Positions 47,881 to 60,887 are shown, numbered from the stretch's first letter. The stretch: 64,000 nucleotides of DNA from Micropterus salmoides (GCF_014851395.1 NW_024041039.1:3721387-3785386), one strand, 5' to 3'. Notes: generated by a model not told the origin, from the letters alone. Made by a program: numbers and translations.

Positions 47881-48953
47881 CTTATTAAAGTGGAAGAAAC
47901 CCTTTTCTCTGCGTCAGCCTCACTCTGATAAAACAGCTGCTGCGTTACATAAAAATCTTTCCACGGTGTGGCTTTAATCTCGGCTTTAATCTCACGAAAG
48001 ACAGATGAATCAGCTCCCGTGAAAACAGTCTCCTGTCAGACTCCAGACTGCTGATTCACAAACAGCCGGCGAGCTTTGAATCATGAGATCAGTGAGGATT
48101 AGACGGCAGAGAGGATGTTTAACAAGATGTTTTCTGTTACGTGCGCACGTCCTGAAACTGAGCTCACAGATTTAAGGACTATATGTTTGTGTTAGTGAGT
48201 GTGTATGCTTCTGATTACTAAACCATGGAACAACAAAGATCAAATAGTAAGAGTCTTAACTAAGGAGGAAGTTTAGTTTGAACTCAGCGGTACAACAACT
48301 TTACTGAATGAAAATAGTAAAAAATTTAAATTTTAATCGGGAACTAGCTGATAGAATAATAACTGTGAATAATGACTGAAGCAGCAGCAGTTTCAGTTTA
48401 GCTGAAGCAGCTTGTTGTGTTGTGTATTTAGATGTTTGCATTTCCCTCCAAAATGCAATGTAGTTAGTGGCAGTTTGGTCACTTTTTTTTCTTTAGCTTT
48501 AAACTAGCTTTGACTTTCAAGAAACTTGTTTAGCACTTTGTATTTGACTAGATTTTATACATTATATGTACTCTTTTAACTTTATTAACATTATTATTAT
48601 TAATAATAATATTGTTCAGTAGGTTTTTATTCTGTACCTTTTTGTAGTTTTCATTTTTATCTCATTTCTACTATTTTACATTATTTATTAATTTATTTAA
48701 AAGGGGACAAAGCACCATAATGAACCCCTTTAGCTTTTGCATCCATCTAAAAATGCCAGATTTTTCTCATTTTTTTCATCTGTAGTCCCTGGGCAGGGAG
48801 GTCAAATACACCAAAAGGAAAACAATAGAAAGAATAATACAATAAACCTCAATATCCAAGACAGTCCTTAAGCTTCGGTATACTGAGCATGAGCGAGTCA
48901 TTGGAGTAAATCTGTCCAATTTATTAAATTAGGCAGTTTAAAGTGCTATTTAT
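47881..48953. other. Intergenic, no feature seen
   Basis: AT-rich with no supported gene or element. Confidence 0.4.
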
Positions 48954-49928
48954 TAGGGCTGCAACTAATGACTATTTTCGTAGTCGACAAATCAGTTGAT
49001 TATGTATTCGATTAGTTAACTAGTCACGATTAGTTTTGTCTCCCCCTAACCCTAATTAAACCATTTAACTAATTAAATATCTTTCAAGTGAATTACTGAT
49101 CTCCAACACACCTAACCAGCTAATTTTACCATTAAGTGAACAAGGTCAACTATTCAGAATGAACACCAGTATCAACGCCAGGGGGAAACCAGGGAAGAAG
49201 ACAAGACAGCGTTGAATACTCCTAAAATTCACTGATTTATACAAACTTTTAAACGTTTAACAAAGATTTTTTTGCTTTTGGAACTATATAAAATAAAAGC
49301 AAATTTAAAGAAAGTACTATAACCACAACTGTACACTAACAATGTAATGTCTATTTAGTTCCAAAGTGCTTATAAGTTTTATAAGCAGAGAATGTTCTGT
49401 AGGGTACATTGATGGTGATTTACTTTAAACCCTTTCTCAGATTGAAACCATCTTACAGTTGTGGCCTTGCCTCTGCTGCTCTGTTGTTGCAGCTGCAGTG
49501 GTCTGAGTAACTGGGACCAGGGCGCGCTGTGGGCCCGACTGGTTGGCCAGCTGCCACCACTAACCTCGTGGGCACTTGTCGGGCTTCTCAACCTGCCAAT
49601 ATTCCACTTCTACACAGTTGATTTCTCACCTCAAAACCGCTCAAAAGTGTTTTTTTAGTGATTAAATAGCATACAAAACCTGTAAAAACAAAAAAAAACG
49701 TTCTGTTTTTCTCCGTTTGCTTTCCGCTTCTCGCATGAATGCTTCTTCTTCACCCCTAGCACTTCCTGTAGTGCATTGTAGTTAGAAATGAACAACCAGA
49801 AATGATCTTAATAAGAAGATTGCTATCTCTCCCTTAAACAGCATCTCTGTAACGACAATGAAATTTCACATGGACGAATTTTTATAGTCGACGTCATCGA
49901 TTAACATCGACTAATCATTGCAGCCCTA
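48954..49928. mobile_element. hAT-like element with tagggctgcaacta TIRs
   Basis: The left end is tagggctgcaactaatgact, followed by gtagtcgac. The right end is the inverted gtcgacgtcatcgattaac, then ctaatcattgcagcccta. About 975 bp. The inside has no transposase; a 65-codon frame at 49461 is unremarkable. The end type is very common in fish hAT-like families. The 8-bp duplication is not clear. Confidence 0.7.
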
Positions 49929-49939
49929 ATTTTAAGACC

Positions 49940-50910
49940 AGAAGATTGTGCCTAACTATATGTATGAACACAAACCGAGAAGTTGGACAAAGGCGACAGC
50001 CAGAGACTCTCCAAAAATATAGGTCAGACTCTGTCTCTCCTCTCAGTCTGCTTGGTCATTGCCATGATGATACTAATGTTCTCACACATGCAAACTTCAA
50101 TTCCTTGATGAGAGAAGCTAATGATGTTCTACTATATACTGCAAAGTGTTTCCAGAAGAACAAACTTTCATCAAATATAGAAAAAACTCATTTTCAGTAA
50201 TAAAAAATAAAAGGTATTGTATGTGTTGCATATTGTAAGGTATGGTATCTTGGAAAAACCACATTGACTGTGTGCGGAAAAATCATTACAGAAAAGTTTG
50301 TTGATTGGTAAATCAATCCTGTCTTTTAACTTTTTATTATAGCTTATTTGATTAAAAAAAAGTTTTTAAGATTGGCAACTGCATCAAATCGGTATGAACC
50401 ATCAGCTCCTCTGTTCAAGAAATTAAATATTTTATCCATTTTCAACATCAATATCTATTAAACATCTTTATGTAACAATAAATGTATGGTTGAAAATCAT
50501 AACCTACCAAAAGTATTTCATAACTGTGATGTCCTTTCATATCCAACAAAGCAAAGAGTATTCATCTCCCTTATTATCAAACTCTTGGACAATATTCCAT
50601 AAAATACAGAGGACCATCACTTTGGAGTACTATTCCCCTCAAAACTACTCTGTCATTGTCAGTATTTAAGTCAAGCATGAAAAAATACTTGGCTAAATTT
50701 CAGTATGTGTGTTGTACATGTTTTATTCAACCGTTTATTATTATTATTGTCATAATTTTTTCTATAATAATTTTGTATAATATCAATTGAAAATCCAGAG
50801 GGGAGGTTTCACTATAAGCCCTTGAGGGTATCTTACCCCTCCTGCATAATTCATACAGGGTATATTTTATATATTTTTATTTGCGTCTGTGCTGCAAAAT
50901 AAAATTAATA
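49940..50910 (+). mobile_element. Decayed non-LTR retrotransposon (RT 3' part)
   Basis: The frame at 49946-50200 carries DDTNVLTHANFN and later FQKNKLSSNIEKTHF, matching the stretch after the YADD box of LINE reverse transcriptases. Further frames follow: WKNHIDCV near 50255 and GPSLWSTIPLKT near 50610, then SLSVFKSSMKKYL, the usual C-terminal segment. Its 3' end near 50790-50860 has a conserved-looking gggaggtttcactataagcc block. Different family from the two CR1/L2 copies; Jockey/I-type is likely. Many stops. Confidence 0.6.
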
Positions 50911-51279
50911 AAATTGGTCGACTGACTGATGCAGCTGTCTTGATAATGATGCGCTGTTATATATTTGCTAAGTAACCCAAGGTCGAGATTATCTTTATTT
51001 TGTTTCAATACAGACCGACTGGCTCTGTGCAGAAAATATTGCATGTGGCTTGAATAACAGCGTGATGGTTGTTGACATCGATAGAGGAGTGAACAAAAAC
51101 TAATTTGGACACTTAGTGAATCGCAGTACATTAATAAGATAAATATCCTCAGACAGGATTGTTAAGATGGCTGAAGTCTTTACAATATTGTAATCTGTTC
51201 ATTGTTTGTAATTAATGTTGGCACCTCGAGCAGCTCTGAGGTAATAAATCAGCTGAGAAGCAGCAACATTTTCGCATAA

Positions 51280-51624
51280 GCCGTGTCCGAAATCAACCAC
51301 TACTCATAGTGAGCTCGCCATATTGTAGGGCTGTCCGAATGTATAGTGATAATTATTATACCCTATATAGTCATCTCAATGTATCCCAGCATCGGACAAC
51401 CGATGGACACTAACCAAGCCCTACATACCATCATGCATTGTGCTGATAGAAAAAACTGATTGCCCAACAGCAATGACGTAATTAACGCCGCCGAAACAAC
51501 AATCAGGTTAGTGTCTGAAAGTGTTGTTTTAATAATGCGAGTGAGCTCACTATATAGTCTTCTACATACAACTCCCTACATAGGGGTACGAAGTAGTGAA
51601 TGAGTGGGGATTTCGGACACAGCC
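51280..51624. mobile_element. Short TIR element with gtgtccgaaatc ends
   Basis: The left end gccgtgtccgaaatc and right end gatttcggacacagc are inverted copies (14 of 15 positions). About 345 bp, with repeated ctatatagt words inside. No coding. Superfamily not assigned. Confidence 0.75.
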
Positions 51625-53309
51625 ATACTTCTAAACAATCACGCTTCTTTCTGCAGCCAGTGGAGTCGCCCCCTGCTGGCCGTTAGAAAGAATGCAGGTT
51701 TAAGGCTCTTCAGCAACTGTATAACTTTGTTTTGAAAGGTTCTATATAAGTTAAGTTTTTACTTTAAGCAACAGTAAAGTATCTTGGTAACGTTGTATTT
51801 TAAAAGCCCCTTATTTTCCTAGAATTTCCTATAAAGGAAGTGTAACTGTAAATAGGACTGTTCCAGGGATGCACTATTTACTTTGGTGCTAGTTATAGGT
51901 AAAATGGAAACAGTTGGTACACTCCCTATTAATTCATTCCAAGTAAGTCTTCTAATCAGTGCACAGCACATCAGCTAAACATGCAAGAAAGTCAGACTTG
52001 GTTACAGCAAGGAAATAAATGCAACCCGGTTGCAGCTCTGCAGACAAAATCCTTCTCAAGTGATGTGGAAATATTTAAAAAGCACCTTTTTCAGAACACT
52101 AGAACAGCAGCAGTGTTTATCAGACAGAAATACAGAAAGATAAAACTACAAGGTGATTTAAAAGATAAAGTATGTCCGACTCACAGGGACTTCAAACTAC
52201 TGTTAAACTACAGTAATGATTCATCAGTGAGTCGTCATCGCCAGAATTAATCATCTGAGTCACGTGATCATAACTGCTGTCATAGTTATCATGATTATAA
52301 TCAGCGTCATCATCGCCTCCTCATCTCTCGTCCTTCCTCACTTCTTTCTTCTTCCTCCTCTACACTCTCCTCACCACCGCCACCCTAAGGCTGATGATGT
52401 CATGTCTGTTTCTGCCCAATGACCTCATCCGGACACGCCTCACAGACAGGAAGTGTTTTTTTTTTTTTTTTAAGGGAAGGAGAGAGGAGAGATGTTTGTA
52501 GCTTTATAGACACATTTAGTTTATTTCTATAAAGAGAAGGGTAGTTTTAAAAGGTTGATAAGAAAATGAAAAAAATGATTAGCCTATTCAAGTGAGATAT
52601 TATCAATAACATTAGGTAATAAGATATTAAAAATGTTTTAAGCCTGAGCAGTTTGCTGACATTGAACATCAAGGAGCAGCTCAGCCCAGAGTTTATGATC
52701 ATTAATGATGGTGTCTGAACAGCCGAGGAGTCTCGTTATAGCTCAGGGTCTCGCAGCTTTAAGATTAAGTGCTTTGGGACTTGTATAAATACTCAAAGGT
52801 CAAAGTAGCGATGTCTCAAGCCAATACTACGAATCGGTACTGGAGCCGATCTGGGCACATTTTAATCCAGTGTCTCTGCAAAATAGAATTATTGTCATGT
52901 GCAGAAGTTTATGTGCAACAAAAGTTACTGTGCCTGAATAAAAAAAAGACAGTAATAAATACACAAATAAATACTCAAACATCCCAAAACAATAGATATA
53001 TGAACAAAGCACAGTAGAAAGCATTTTAAAAGCATGAAAGCAGTGACACAAAGTTGGGGCAATGTTTGATTTGGATCGGTTACCGTTCACTTCTTCATCA
53101 AACATCATTTCTTGCAGGCTAAAATTCACACTTTGACATAATACCGGTGGTACACAGGATAGTAATATGGGTCAAGTAATGGTGAAGTAAAGGTGAAGTA
53201 CTTTGGAAAGCCAGACAACTGTAGTATTTTGCGTTAGCCGGCGAGCTAACGCTATCTAACTTGAGCCAACGAAAGCACAAATCAATTTCACATGCTTTGC
53301 AAACAGTTA
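51625..53309. other. Intergenic, no gene seen
   Basis: A poly(T) run lies near 52457-52471. Frames are short and unrecognised. Confidence 0.4.
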
Positions 53310-54190
53310 GGTTAAGGCTCGTGCAGACTACGATCGCCGTGCTGTTCACACTACACAACTTGCCGTCTTGTGATGGGAGTCTTGAAGTCGTTGTGGCGTT
53401 CACACTACGTGACTGATCGGTGACAGGGGGTCACACGCTACAACAGCTGACAGCGGCTGTGTCACCCGACGCTGGTCTCCAAACCACGTTTTGTCAAGAA
53501 AACACACGTGAAATGTGAAACAGGAAATGACGCGAACCTACACACGAAACAGCTGTTTGTTATTATAACTGAGAGCTGGAGGTGAGTGAAAAGTTTTTTG
53601 CCTGCTCTGCCAGCTGCCTGCTCTCATTGGCCGGATGTGGATGTTGAGTCGGCCGACTCCTCCAGATATTTCATGCTAGATATCTGGGAGACGTTGGCGA
53701 TGTGTCAGAAATGTGTCGGGGAGCCGGTTTGATGCGAGGTTGAGTAGTTCACACATAACGACTGGCGACCGCAGATCGATCGCTGCTGATCACAGCCGTA
53801 CGGCCGCCTCCGTGTCAGTTTTGTCGGTTCCAAAACAAAGCAGTGGTCTCTCAGTGACTCAGATGTTGACCGTGTTTTCTCACGTCGTTGATCAGATTCT
53901 CGTTTGGCCTGACCAGCTGCAGAACATAAAAGTTATTTTTTCGGTTTTTATCCTTACGTGGAGTCTGTGCTGGATTGTGTTGTGCTGGGAGCGGGTAATT
54001 TTTGGTGTTATCAGACTCCATGTTGTTAGCTGCGGGGTTGTCGCTGTGTGTGCAGTTCAGAATCTGGGGTCAAGAGGTTCGGGAACGCGCATGCTGAAAA
54101 TCCGACCCAGTTTCTTCACATGCAGCTCGCAGCGTAATGACCGTTCACAAACGATTAATGGATTGGGAATTTCATTAATAAACTATGTGT
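53310..54190. mobile_element. Probable non-autonomous DNA element
   Basis: Contains two ttcacactac words (gctgttcacactacac, gcgttcacactacgtgac) on the left and agttcacacataacgactgg on the right, like a fish MITE family I recall. GC and CpG are higher than the surroundings. The 159-codon frame at 53713-54192 has no motif I know. Ends not defined. Confidence 0.3.
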
Positions 54191-54293
54191 AGCCCTTTAA
54201 AGGATCGGGATAGGGGGCTAAAAAAAGTTCCTAAATAAAATGAGTTAATATAGTTGGTTCAGGTGTCATCATGTGACCAAGGTGTGAAACTTA

Positions 54294-55720
54294 CAGTGGG
54301 TACGGAAAGTATTCAGACCCCTTTAAATTTGTCACTCTTTGTTTCATTGCAGCCATTTTCCAAAAATCAAAAAAGTTCATTTTATTTCTCAGTAATGTAC
54401 ACTCAGCACCCCATCTTGACAGAAAAAAAACAGAAATGTAGAAATTTTGCAAATTTATTAAAAAAGAAAAACTGAAATATCACATGGTCATAAGTATTCA
54501 GACCCTTTGCTCAGTATTTAGTAGAAGCACCCTTTTGATCTAATACAGCCATGAGTCGTTTTGGGAAAGATGCAACAAGTTTTTCACATCTGGATTTGGG
54601 TATCCTCTGCCATTCCTCCTTGCAGATCCTCTCCAGTTCTGTCAGGTTGGATGGTAAACGTTGGTGGACAGCCATTTTCAGGTCTCTCCAGAGATGCTCA
54701 ATTGGGTTTAAGTCAGGGCTCTGGCTGGGCCATTCAAGAACAGCCACGGAGTTGTTGTGAAGCCACTCCTTCGTTATTTTAGCGGTGTGCTTAGGGTCAT
54801 TGTCTTGTTGGAAGGTAAACCTTCGGCCCAGTCTGAGGTCCAGAGCACTCTGTTCTATCTTGGTCTCATCAGACCAGAGGATCTTATTTATCACCATCTT
54901 GGAGTCCTTCAGGTGTTTTTTAGCAAACTCCATGGGGCTTTCATGTGTCTTGCACTGAGGAGAGGCTTCCGTCGGGCCACTCTGCCATAAAGCCCCGACT
55001 GGTGGATTGCTGCAGTGATGGTTGACTTACTACAACTTTCTCCCATCTCCCGACTGCATCTCTGGAGCTCAGCCACAGTGACCTTTGGGTTCTTCTTTAC
55101 CTCTCTCACCAAGGCTCTTCTCCCCCGATAGCTCAGTTTGGCCGGACGGCCAGCTCTAGGAAGGGTTCTGGTCGTCCCAAACGTCTTCCATTTGAGGATT
55201 ATGGAGGCCACTGCGCTCTTAGGAACCTTAAGTGCAGCAGAATTTTTTTGTAACCTTGGCCAGATCTGTGCCTTGCCACAATTCTGTCTCTGAGCTCTTC
55301 AGGCAGTTCCTTTGACCTCATGATTCTCATTTGCTCTGACATGCACTGTGAGCTGTAAGGTCTTATATAGACAGGTGTGTGGCTTTCCTAATCAAGTCCA
55401 ATCAGTATAATCAAACACAGCTGGACTCAAATGAAGGTGTAGAACCATCTCAAGGATGATCAGAAGAAATAGACAGCACCTGAGTTAAATATGAGTGTCA
55501 CGGCAAAGGGTCTGAATACTTATGACCATGTGATATTTCAGTTTTTCTTTTTTAATAAATTTGCAAAAATTTCTACATTTCTGTTTTTTTCTGTCAAGAT
55601 GGGGGGGTTGAGTGTACATTACTGAGAAATAAAATGAACTTTTTTGATTTTTGGAAAATGGCTGCAATGAAACAAAGAGTGAAAAATTTAAAGGGGTCTG
55701 AATACTTTCCGTACCCACTG
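54294..55720 (-). mobile_element. Tc1-like element with both ends and TA duplication
   Basis: TIRs of about 215 bp begin cagtgggtacggaaagtatt and close with the inverted form ending gtacccactg. Both ends abut ta (54292-54293 and 55721-55722), the Tc1/mariner target. 1,427 bp. It carries a broken transposase gene on the minus strand. A widespread fish Tc1-like family. Confidence 0.95.
54511..55321 (-). pseudogene. Tc1-like transposase, deleted and frameshifted
   Basis: The start at 55321 opens MRSKELPEELRDRIVARH (helix-turn-helix part). A frameshift near 55230 moves into the frame with KWKTFGTTRTLPRAGRP (second DNA-binding part), and a third frame starts at 54933. The catalytic first Asp is in WSDETKIE, the second in FQQDNDPKHTA and the Glu in NPIEHLW. 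The second Asp and Glu are 34 residues apart (DD34E), as in Tc1. The first two Asp are only 22 apart instead of about 90, so the middle of the catalytic domain is deleted. The copy cannot make active transposase. Confidence 0.92.
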
Positions 55721-55722
55721 TA

Positions 55723-57644
55723 AGTCACATGATAGTGGGTAGTCATATGTTGGGGGATTGAAACTCTGGCGCTGGATGTGAATGGCCTTCTTGATCTTTA
55801 TTGTCTCGATCGTCGACAGCGTGTTCATGCTTCACTCTATCAAACCACAATAGTTACAGCCTCACCGCCCGTCCTCAGCTGAACCGGGCTGAACTGGGTT
55901 AAGGTCATTAATCCTGTTCAGGCAGGTTGAGTTTATCACTGACTGGTTTTTGTTCCGCTGCTCTACTGACATCGTTTCTCTGCTTCGCCCGCTGCCTCTG
56001 CTGCTAATGCTGATCAATACAGAGCCTGAGTCACCCCCCCGCACTGCAACAGTCTGCTGGTTACAGGGTCACTCTGTGTGTGTGTGTGAGATAGATCTCA
56101 TACAGCTAAAACTTTGCTGAAAGAAAACAGCCAGCACTTTTCTTGTGTTGTCATTGAACTTTGACGTTAACACAGCTCTTTTATAGGTTATTGATAGTTT
56201 CACCTTTAAATCAGAGACTACCGATACTTTACTTGTTCTTTTCTTTTAGTAAATATTAGATCTTTGATTTGCTCTGCTGGCCAGACTGCAAACACATACT
56301 GACTATAATCAGGTTTTTGAAATTTGATTTATATTCTAACTTTAGAGTAACTATAGTGAACAACTCCAACTTTTAATATGTAAATAGAAAAGTGTCCTGG
56401 TTCCAGTTTACCAGGGGCCATTTATTTGGAAAATGTTTAACTAAAAGGTATTAATTATTTATATATGTTTGGTAAATAATCATTATACTTTATTTAACAA
56501 AATTATAGTAACTGAAGAATTTATAAGTGCTTATTTTTTATTGTGTATTCGCGCCACATTATATTCATTAGTTTATTCCTGATTTGAAGCTGCAGCCTTT
56601 TTAATTTAATTTGTTTTAATTCAAAATTTCTCTTTGTAGTATTATTTTGTGCTCCCTCTCTCTGTTATGTCTTTATGTTGGTATGAAATTCATGCTGAAA
56701 CCTGCAGACAGGCTGAACTGGATGAGCTGGATGCACATTGTTTTCAGAGAAAAGAGGATATGAATAAAACATTTTGTCTGTTCGCTGCGTCTGGTGGTGC
56801 TTAATAGGATTTAAAGCTACAGCTGAGATGAAGGGGAGGAGACACATCGACAGTGTGTGTGCGCAGTGCCATGCTGTGACAGCCTGCATGTCTGAGAGAG
56901 AGAGACAGAGAATAACAGTGGAGAGAGAGAGAAAGTGTGAGAAAACAAAGTGGTTAGACAAAAAAAGAAGGGAAAGGGTTTGTCTCCATGCAGACAGACG
57001 GACGAGTGGAGGAGATAAACGATTGTTGTCATCCGACCACATGTTTGATTTACCACCTATGCAACAGCCTATATGACTCCATCTGGTTCTAAAGTATGGG
57101 AATATTATGTCTTTGAATGAAGATGGAGACTTAAGGGGTTTCTTTATGTTTTAGCATTTTTATTTTGTGAGAACCTCTTTGAGGACTTTGTGACTTCCTT
57201 CTGAATTCTTGGAGTCATGCCAGCAGCTGAGCTTAGGCACATCGGTGCTTTGACCTACAGTCCGCATGCCAGCATGCTAATGGGCTGAGCAATTATAATG
57301 TTTACCATCTTAATTTAGTGTAAGCATGCTAACATTTGCTAATTAGCACAAAGTCAAAGTGCAGCTGGGGCTGAAGGGAGTGTTCAGGACAAATTTTGAC
57401 CTGATGTGATATTATATAGAATGATATTCAAAACTTTTCTTCTTGGCAACAAATCATGTGACGTGAAACTCATGTGAAGACTCCAACAAACTATGAATAC
57501 ATCTACTAACAAGTATAATGTGTGTATATAAGCCATAGAGCTCCACTGTCTAAACTTTTAAAAACACATCGGTCATTAAAACACAAAACCATTCTGCTAC
57601 TCAGAGTTTCTCTTTTTTAACAGAAATACAGTTTTCCTCACTAA
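55723..57644. other. Intergenic, no gene seen
   Basis: A short (gt)n lies near 56076 and a (ga)-rich stretch near 56894-56930. No supported gene. Confidence 0.4.
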
Positions 57645-57698
57645 TTAATTAAAATATCATTCTTTCAATGAAAACCAACACTTCTTGCGCACAATGTT

Positions 57699-57952
57699 CA
57701 GTGTTTCCCACATAATGACAGCGTAACTGTGGCGCATGGAGGGGCGCGGGGGCGCTATGTACGGCGTGTTAACCTCGACTACCCAGCTGTATTCTAACAA
57801 TAAAATAGCTCTCCTTATCAGCTGGGCTCCTTACATGCTTGCTAATAATTCTTTTTAAGGTGGGTCTCCGACATTGACAGCGTTGTGTTGGACTGAAAAT
57901 CTAAAATCAATATGTGCTGTTGATATTGTGGAATAATGGACGGGAAACACTG
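57699..57952. mobile_element. hAT-type MITE absent from unit B
   Basis: Ends are cagtgtttcccac and gggaaacactg. 254 bp. The flanks acaatgtt and atattgtc match at 5 of 8 positions. Unit B near 62580-62595 has the uninterrupted site (gcacaatattgcct), so the element entered after the duplication. Confidence 0.8.
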
Positions 57953-58472
57953 ATATTGTCTAAACGGTATGAGTTCAGTACCTTACACACTTTGCCTCAT
58001 GATGATGATGACAATGAAACAGTCAGTTAATTTCTATCATAAAGAAACGTGCACATAAATTTAAGTAAATCACTTTATTCTTTATTGATTGTATTATCAG
58101 GTGTTTTTATTATTTTTTTTCTACCTTGTCACCCTGTGTATATATATAATCCCAGTAAGCATAATAATAATAATACATGTCTAACACAGCGGTGTACAGT
58201 TAGTTCACAACAGTAGTAAAGATTTAGTTCCCTCATCACAAAAAATATCAAGTCGAAATCTAAAATCTCCACTTTTAAAAAATGAATCCACCAATCTGTG
58301 GAATGTGACATCTGGTCACATTGACTATAAAAAATCCTTTGGAAAGAAACACTAATTATCTTAAATCCCTGATCAATACACTTTAGCAGAAGTGAATAAA
58401 CCAAGTTAGACTGATATGACTCAATATTTAAATGTCTTATATTCAGGACATCTTTTAAAACATATACAGTTT

Positions 58473-59444
58473 ATAATAATAATAATAATAATCCTTATTT
58501 GTAGAGCACTTTTCAAAAACAAGTTACAAAGTGCTTTAACAAGTGTAAAGAATAATACAAAAAAAAGATAAGAGCATGAAAATTTAATATAAAATTAGTA
58601 AAATACAATAAAATAAAAGGGATAAAATAAAGTCAAATAAGATCGGGAAAAGCTCTCCTATAAAAGTCTGTTTTAAGAAGGGACTTAAAAGAGTTCGCTG
58701 ACTCAGCCGACCTGATTTCCTCGGGCAGGCTGTTCCAGAGCCTCGGGGCCCTGACAGCAAACGCTCTGTCCCCTTTAGTTTTCAGTCGAGACTCTGGAAC
58801 AGACAGGATCTCAAGGTACGTGCTGGTGCGTATGGGACTAAAAGGTCAGAAATATAACAAGGCGAGAGGCCATGAAGAGCTTTAAAAGTGATCAATAGAA
58901 TTTTAAAGTCAATTCTAAAACATACTGGGAGCCAGTGTAATGAAGCTAAAATAGGAGTAATGTGGTCATATTTCTTTGTTCTGGTTAAAAGCCTGGCAGC
59001 TGAGTTCTGGACAGTCTGGAGTCGATCAATAGATTTTTGGGTTAAACAGGTGAAAAGGCTGTTGCAATAATCCAGGCGTGATGAGATGAAGGCGTGTAAA
59101 ATGGTCTCGGTGTCCTTAAAAGTTAACATAGATCGAATTTTAGCTATATTTCTAAGTTGATAAAAACATGATTGAACAAGCTTTGTGGTGTGCTGCTCGA
59201 AATTTAAATTACTATCAAACCAAACACCAAGGTTCTTTGCCACAGGCTTAATGTGATTTACTAGGGAACCAGCAGATGGCAGTATTTGATTTGCCATCTG
59301 CTGGGACCCGATGACCAGGATTTCTGTTTTGTCTGAGTTCAGCTGGAGGAAATTATTTGACATCCATTTTTTAACTTCACAAAGGCAGTTGTTAAGTGAA
59401 CTCAGCATTCCAGGGTCTGTGGATCTGACGGGCAAGTATATTTG
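58473..59444 (-). mobile_element. 5'-truncated CR1/L2-type LINE, copy 2
   Basis: Almost identical to copy 1 (14479-15665) over its full length. It ends in the same (att)n tail and is truncated at 59444, where sequence switches to tatataagtttcat, which aligns with unit B near 63125-63140. 5' truncation is normal for target-primed reverse transcription. Unit B lacks it. Confidence 0.9.
58782..59435 (-). pseudogene. Reverse transcriptase 3' part of LINE copy 2
   Basis: 217 codons beginning within the segment just after the YADD box. It contains EVKKWMSNNFLQLNSDKTEI and reaches the C-terminal part (ALHGLSPCYISDLLVPYAPA) that copy 1 has lost. A 16-bp deletion just beyond disrupts its end. No catalytic box. 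Confidence 0.85.
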
Positions 59445-59997
59445 TTATATAAGTTTCATTCATTTAATTTTTTTTAGCCTGTGCTGTTTTCTTTTTTGCA
59501 GTATTTGAAAACTGCTTTAGTCCAAATCTTCTTTTTCAGACGCCATGCTCTATGCTAAGGTACATGGTAGATATAATATTTGTCATTTTACAACACAGGG
59601 TCTACGATCACTCCACCTGGGGTGACGTTTGGTCCGTTTTCCCTGAGTAGTGATCGTCCCTGCTCTTCCTTTTAAAAGTGTATTTCTGTCATATATTATC
59701 ATAATCCGACGTGAAATTTCAAGAGCTGCTGGTTGCTGCGTGACAGTTTACTGTCCAACTGAAGGGGTCTTTTGAAGCAGATAGATGGTTCTGATCCCTT
59801 TGTTCTTCTTCTGTTCCCGTCTGTGATTGTGAAGGGATCTTGGTCCCATTGCAGACACGAGGGCAGAGCGGGTAAATTAGTGAAGTTCATTCACACCGAT
59901 AAAAACAAACACAAATAACACTACAGCAAGTTCAGGACTGAGAAACGTCAAATACGAAAAGAAAGCACTACACAACAACATCAAGAAACATATACCC

Positions 59998-60887
59998 TGG
60001 ACTTCTTTAGAGATTTTTGTTGTTGTGGAGGTCTTCACCTTCACCTTCACACTGTCCAAGATTTTGAGCGACAGGTTGTTCAGGTGTTTGCTCATGTCAA
60101 TCAGAGCTTGTGGGATCGGCTCTGGTACCTTCGGCAGGGGAATCTGGACTCTTTCAGCTGCAGTCTTGTATCTCTGCAGGAATGAGAGATCTTCAGCTCT
60201 CAGCACCTCCTCTGTGGCTCTGACTGTGTCTGAAAGAGGTGCTATATCTTTACTTAGAACCTCACTCTTCTTCTTCATCATCATCTGAACCTTCTGCTCC
60301 TTCTCCTTCCTCAGTGCAGCCATCCTGGCCTCCTTCTCCTCTTGGAGAAACTTCTGGAGCATCAAGAACACGTTATTAATCTGCCTCTCTGTGTCTTGAG
60401 CCTGGAGTTCATGTCTTTAGCTGTTTGATCAAAGTTTCCTATAATGTCATTGAAGAGCTCCAGTTTCTTCTCTAGATGTTTCAGGAGTTCCTGAAGAACC
60501 TTTTTGTAATCCAGAGCTGCTTCATCGATGGGTCTGAACCTGTGGCTGGTGTGTGAATGCGAAAGCAAACAGATGAGACAAATTGGCTGCAGATCATCCA
60601 CACAGAAGAGTTTGAGTCTCTCTGCATGTTGACTGCAGAGATCTGCAGACCCTGTTGAACGTCTCTCAGTTCTGTCCAGTAGAAAATCTTCACACATGTT
60701 CTTCAGTGCCAAGTTTAGAGGTGGATCATATAATACAGATATTGTCCTGCAGACTGGGCACTCACGAGTTCCTTTCTCTCTGCACCAACGCTGCCAACAG
60801 GCTTTACAGAAACTGTGGCAGGATGACGGGCTGTTTATAGATGTCATGGCAGACAGGACAGGAGAGATTCTCTGACCGACAAGCCAT
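59998..60887 (-). pseudogene. TRIM-family gene copy, frameshifted (RING, B-box, coiled coil)
   Basis: Starting at the ATG at 60887, the frame reads MACRSENLSCPVCHDIY, the first RING Cys pair, then is broken near 60825. There, about 8 bases expected to encode the next RING Cys-Gly are missing. The rest of the RING (HSFCKACWQRW, then CPVC) continues in another frame. An intact B-box 2 follows (CSQHAERLKLFC ... HTSHRF; all Cys/His ligands present). A coiled coil is next; another single-base loss near 60405 moves the frame to the part starting FLMLQKFLQEEKEARMAAL. The region ends at a donor-like agg/gtatat near 59999. TRIM proteins are usually E3 ubiquitin ligases, many antiviral in fish, similar to TRIM35/NF7-like fish genes. 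Both shifts would disable the protein unless they are sequence errors. No B30.2 domain was seen downstream. Confidence 0.8.

Noticed and set aside
53713..54192. 159-codon + frame as a gene
   Set aside because: It has no motif, no exon signals, and lies in a probable MITE.
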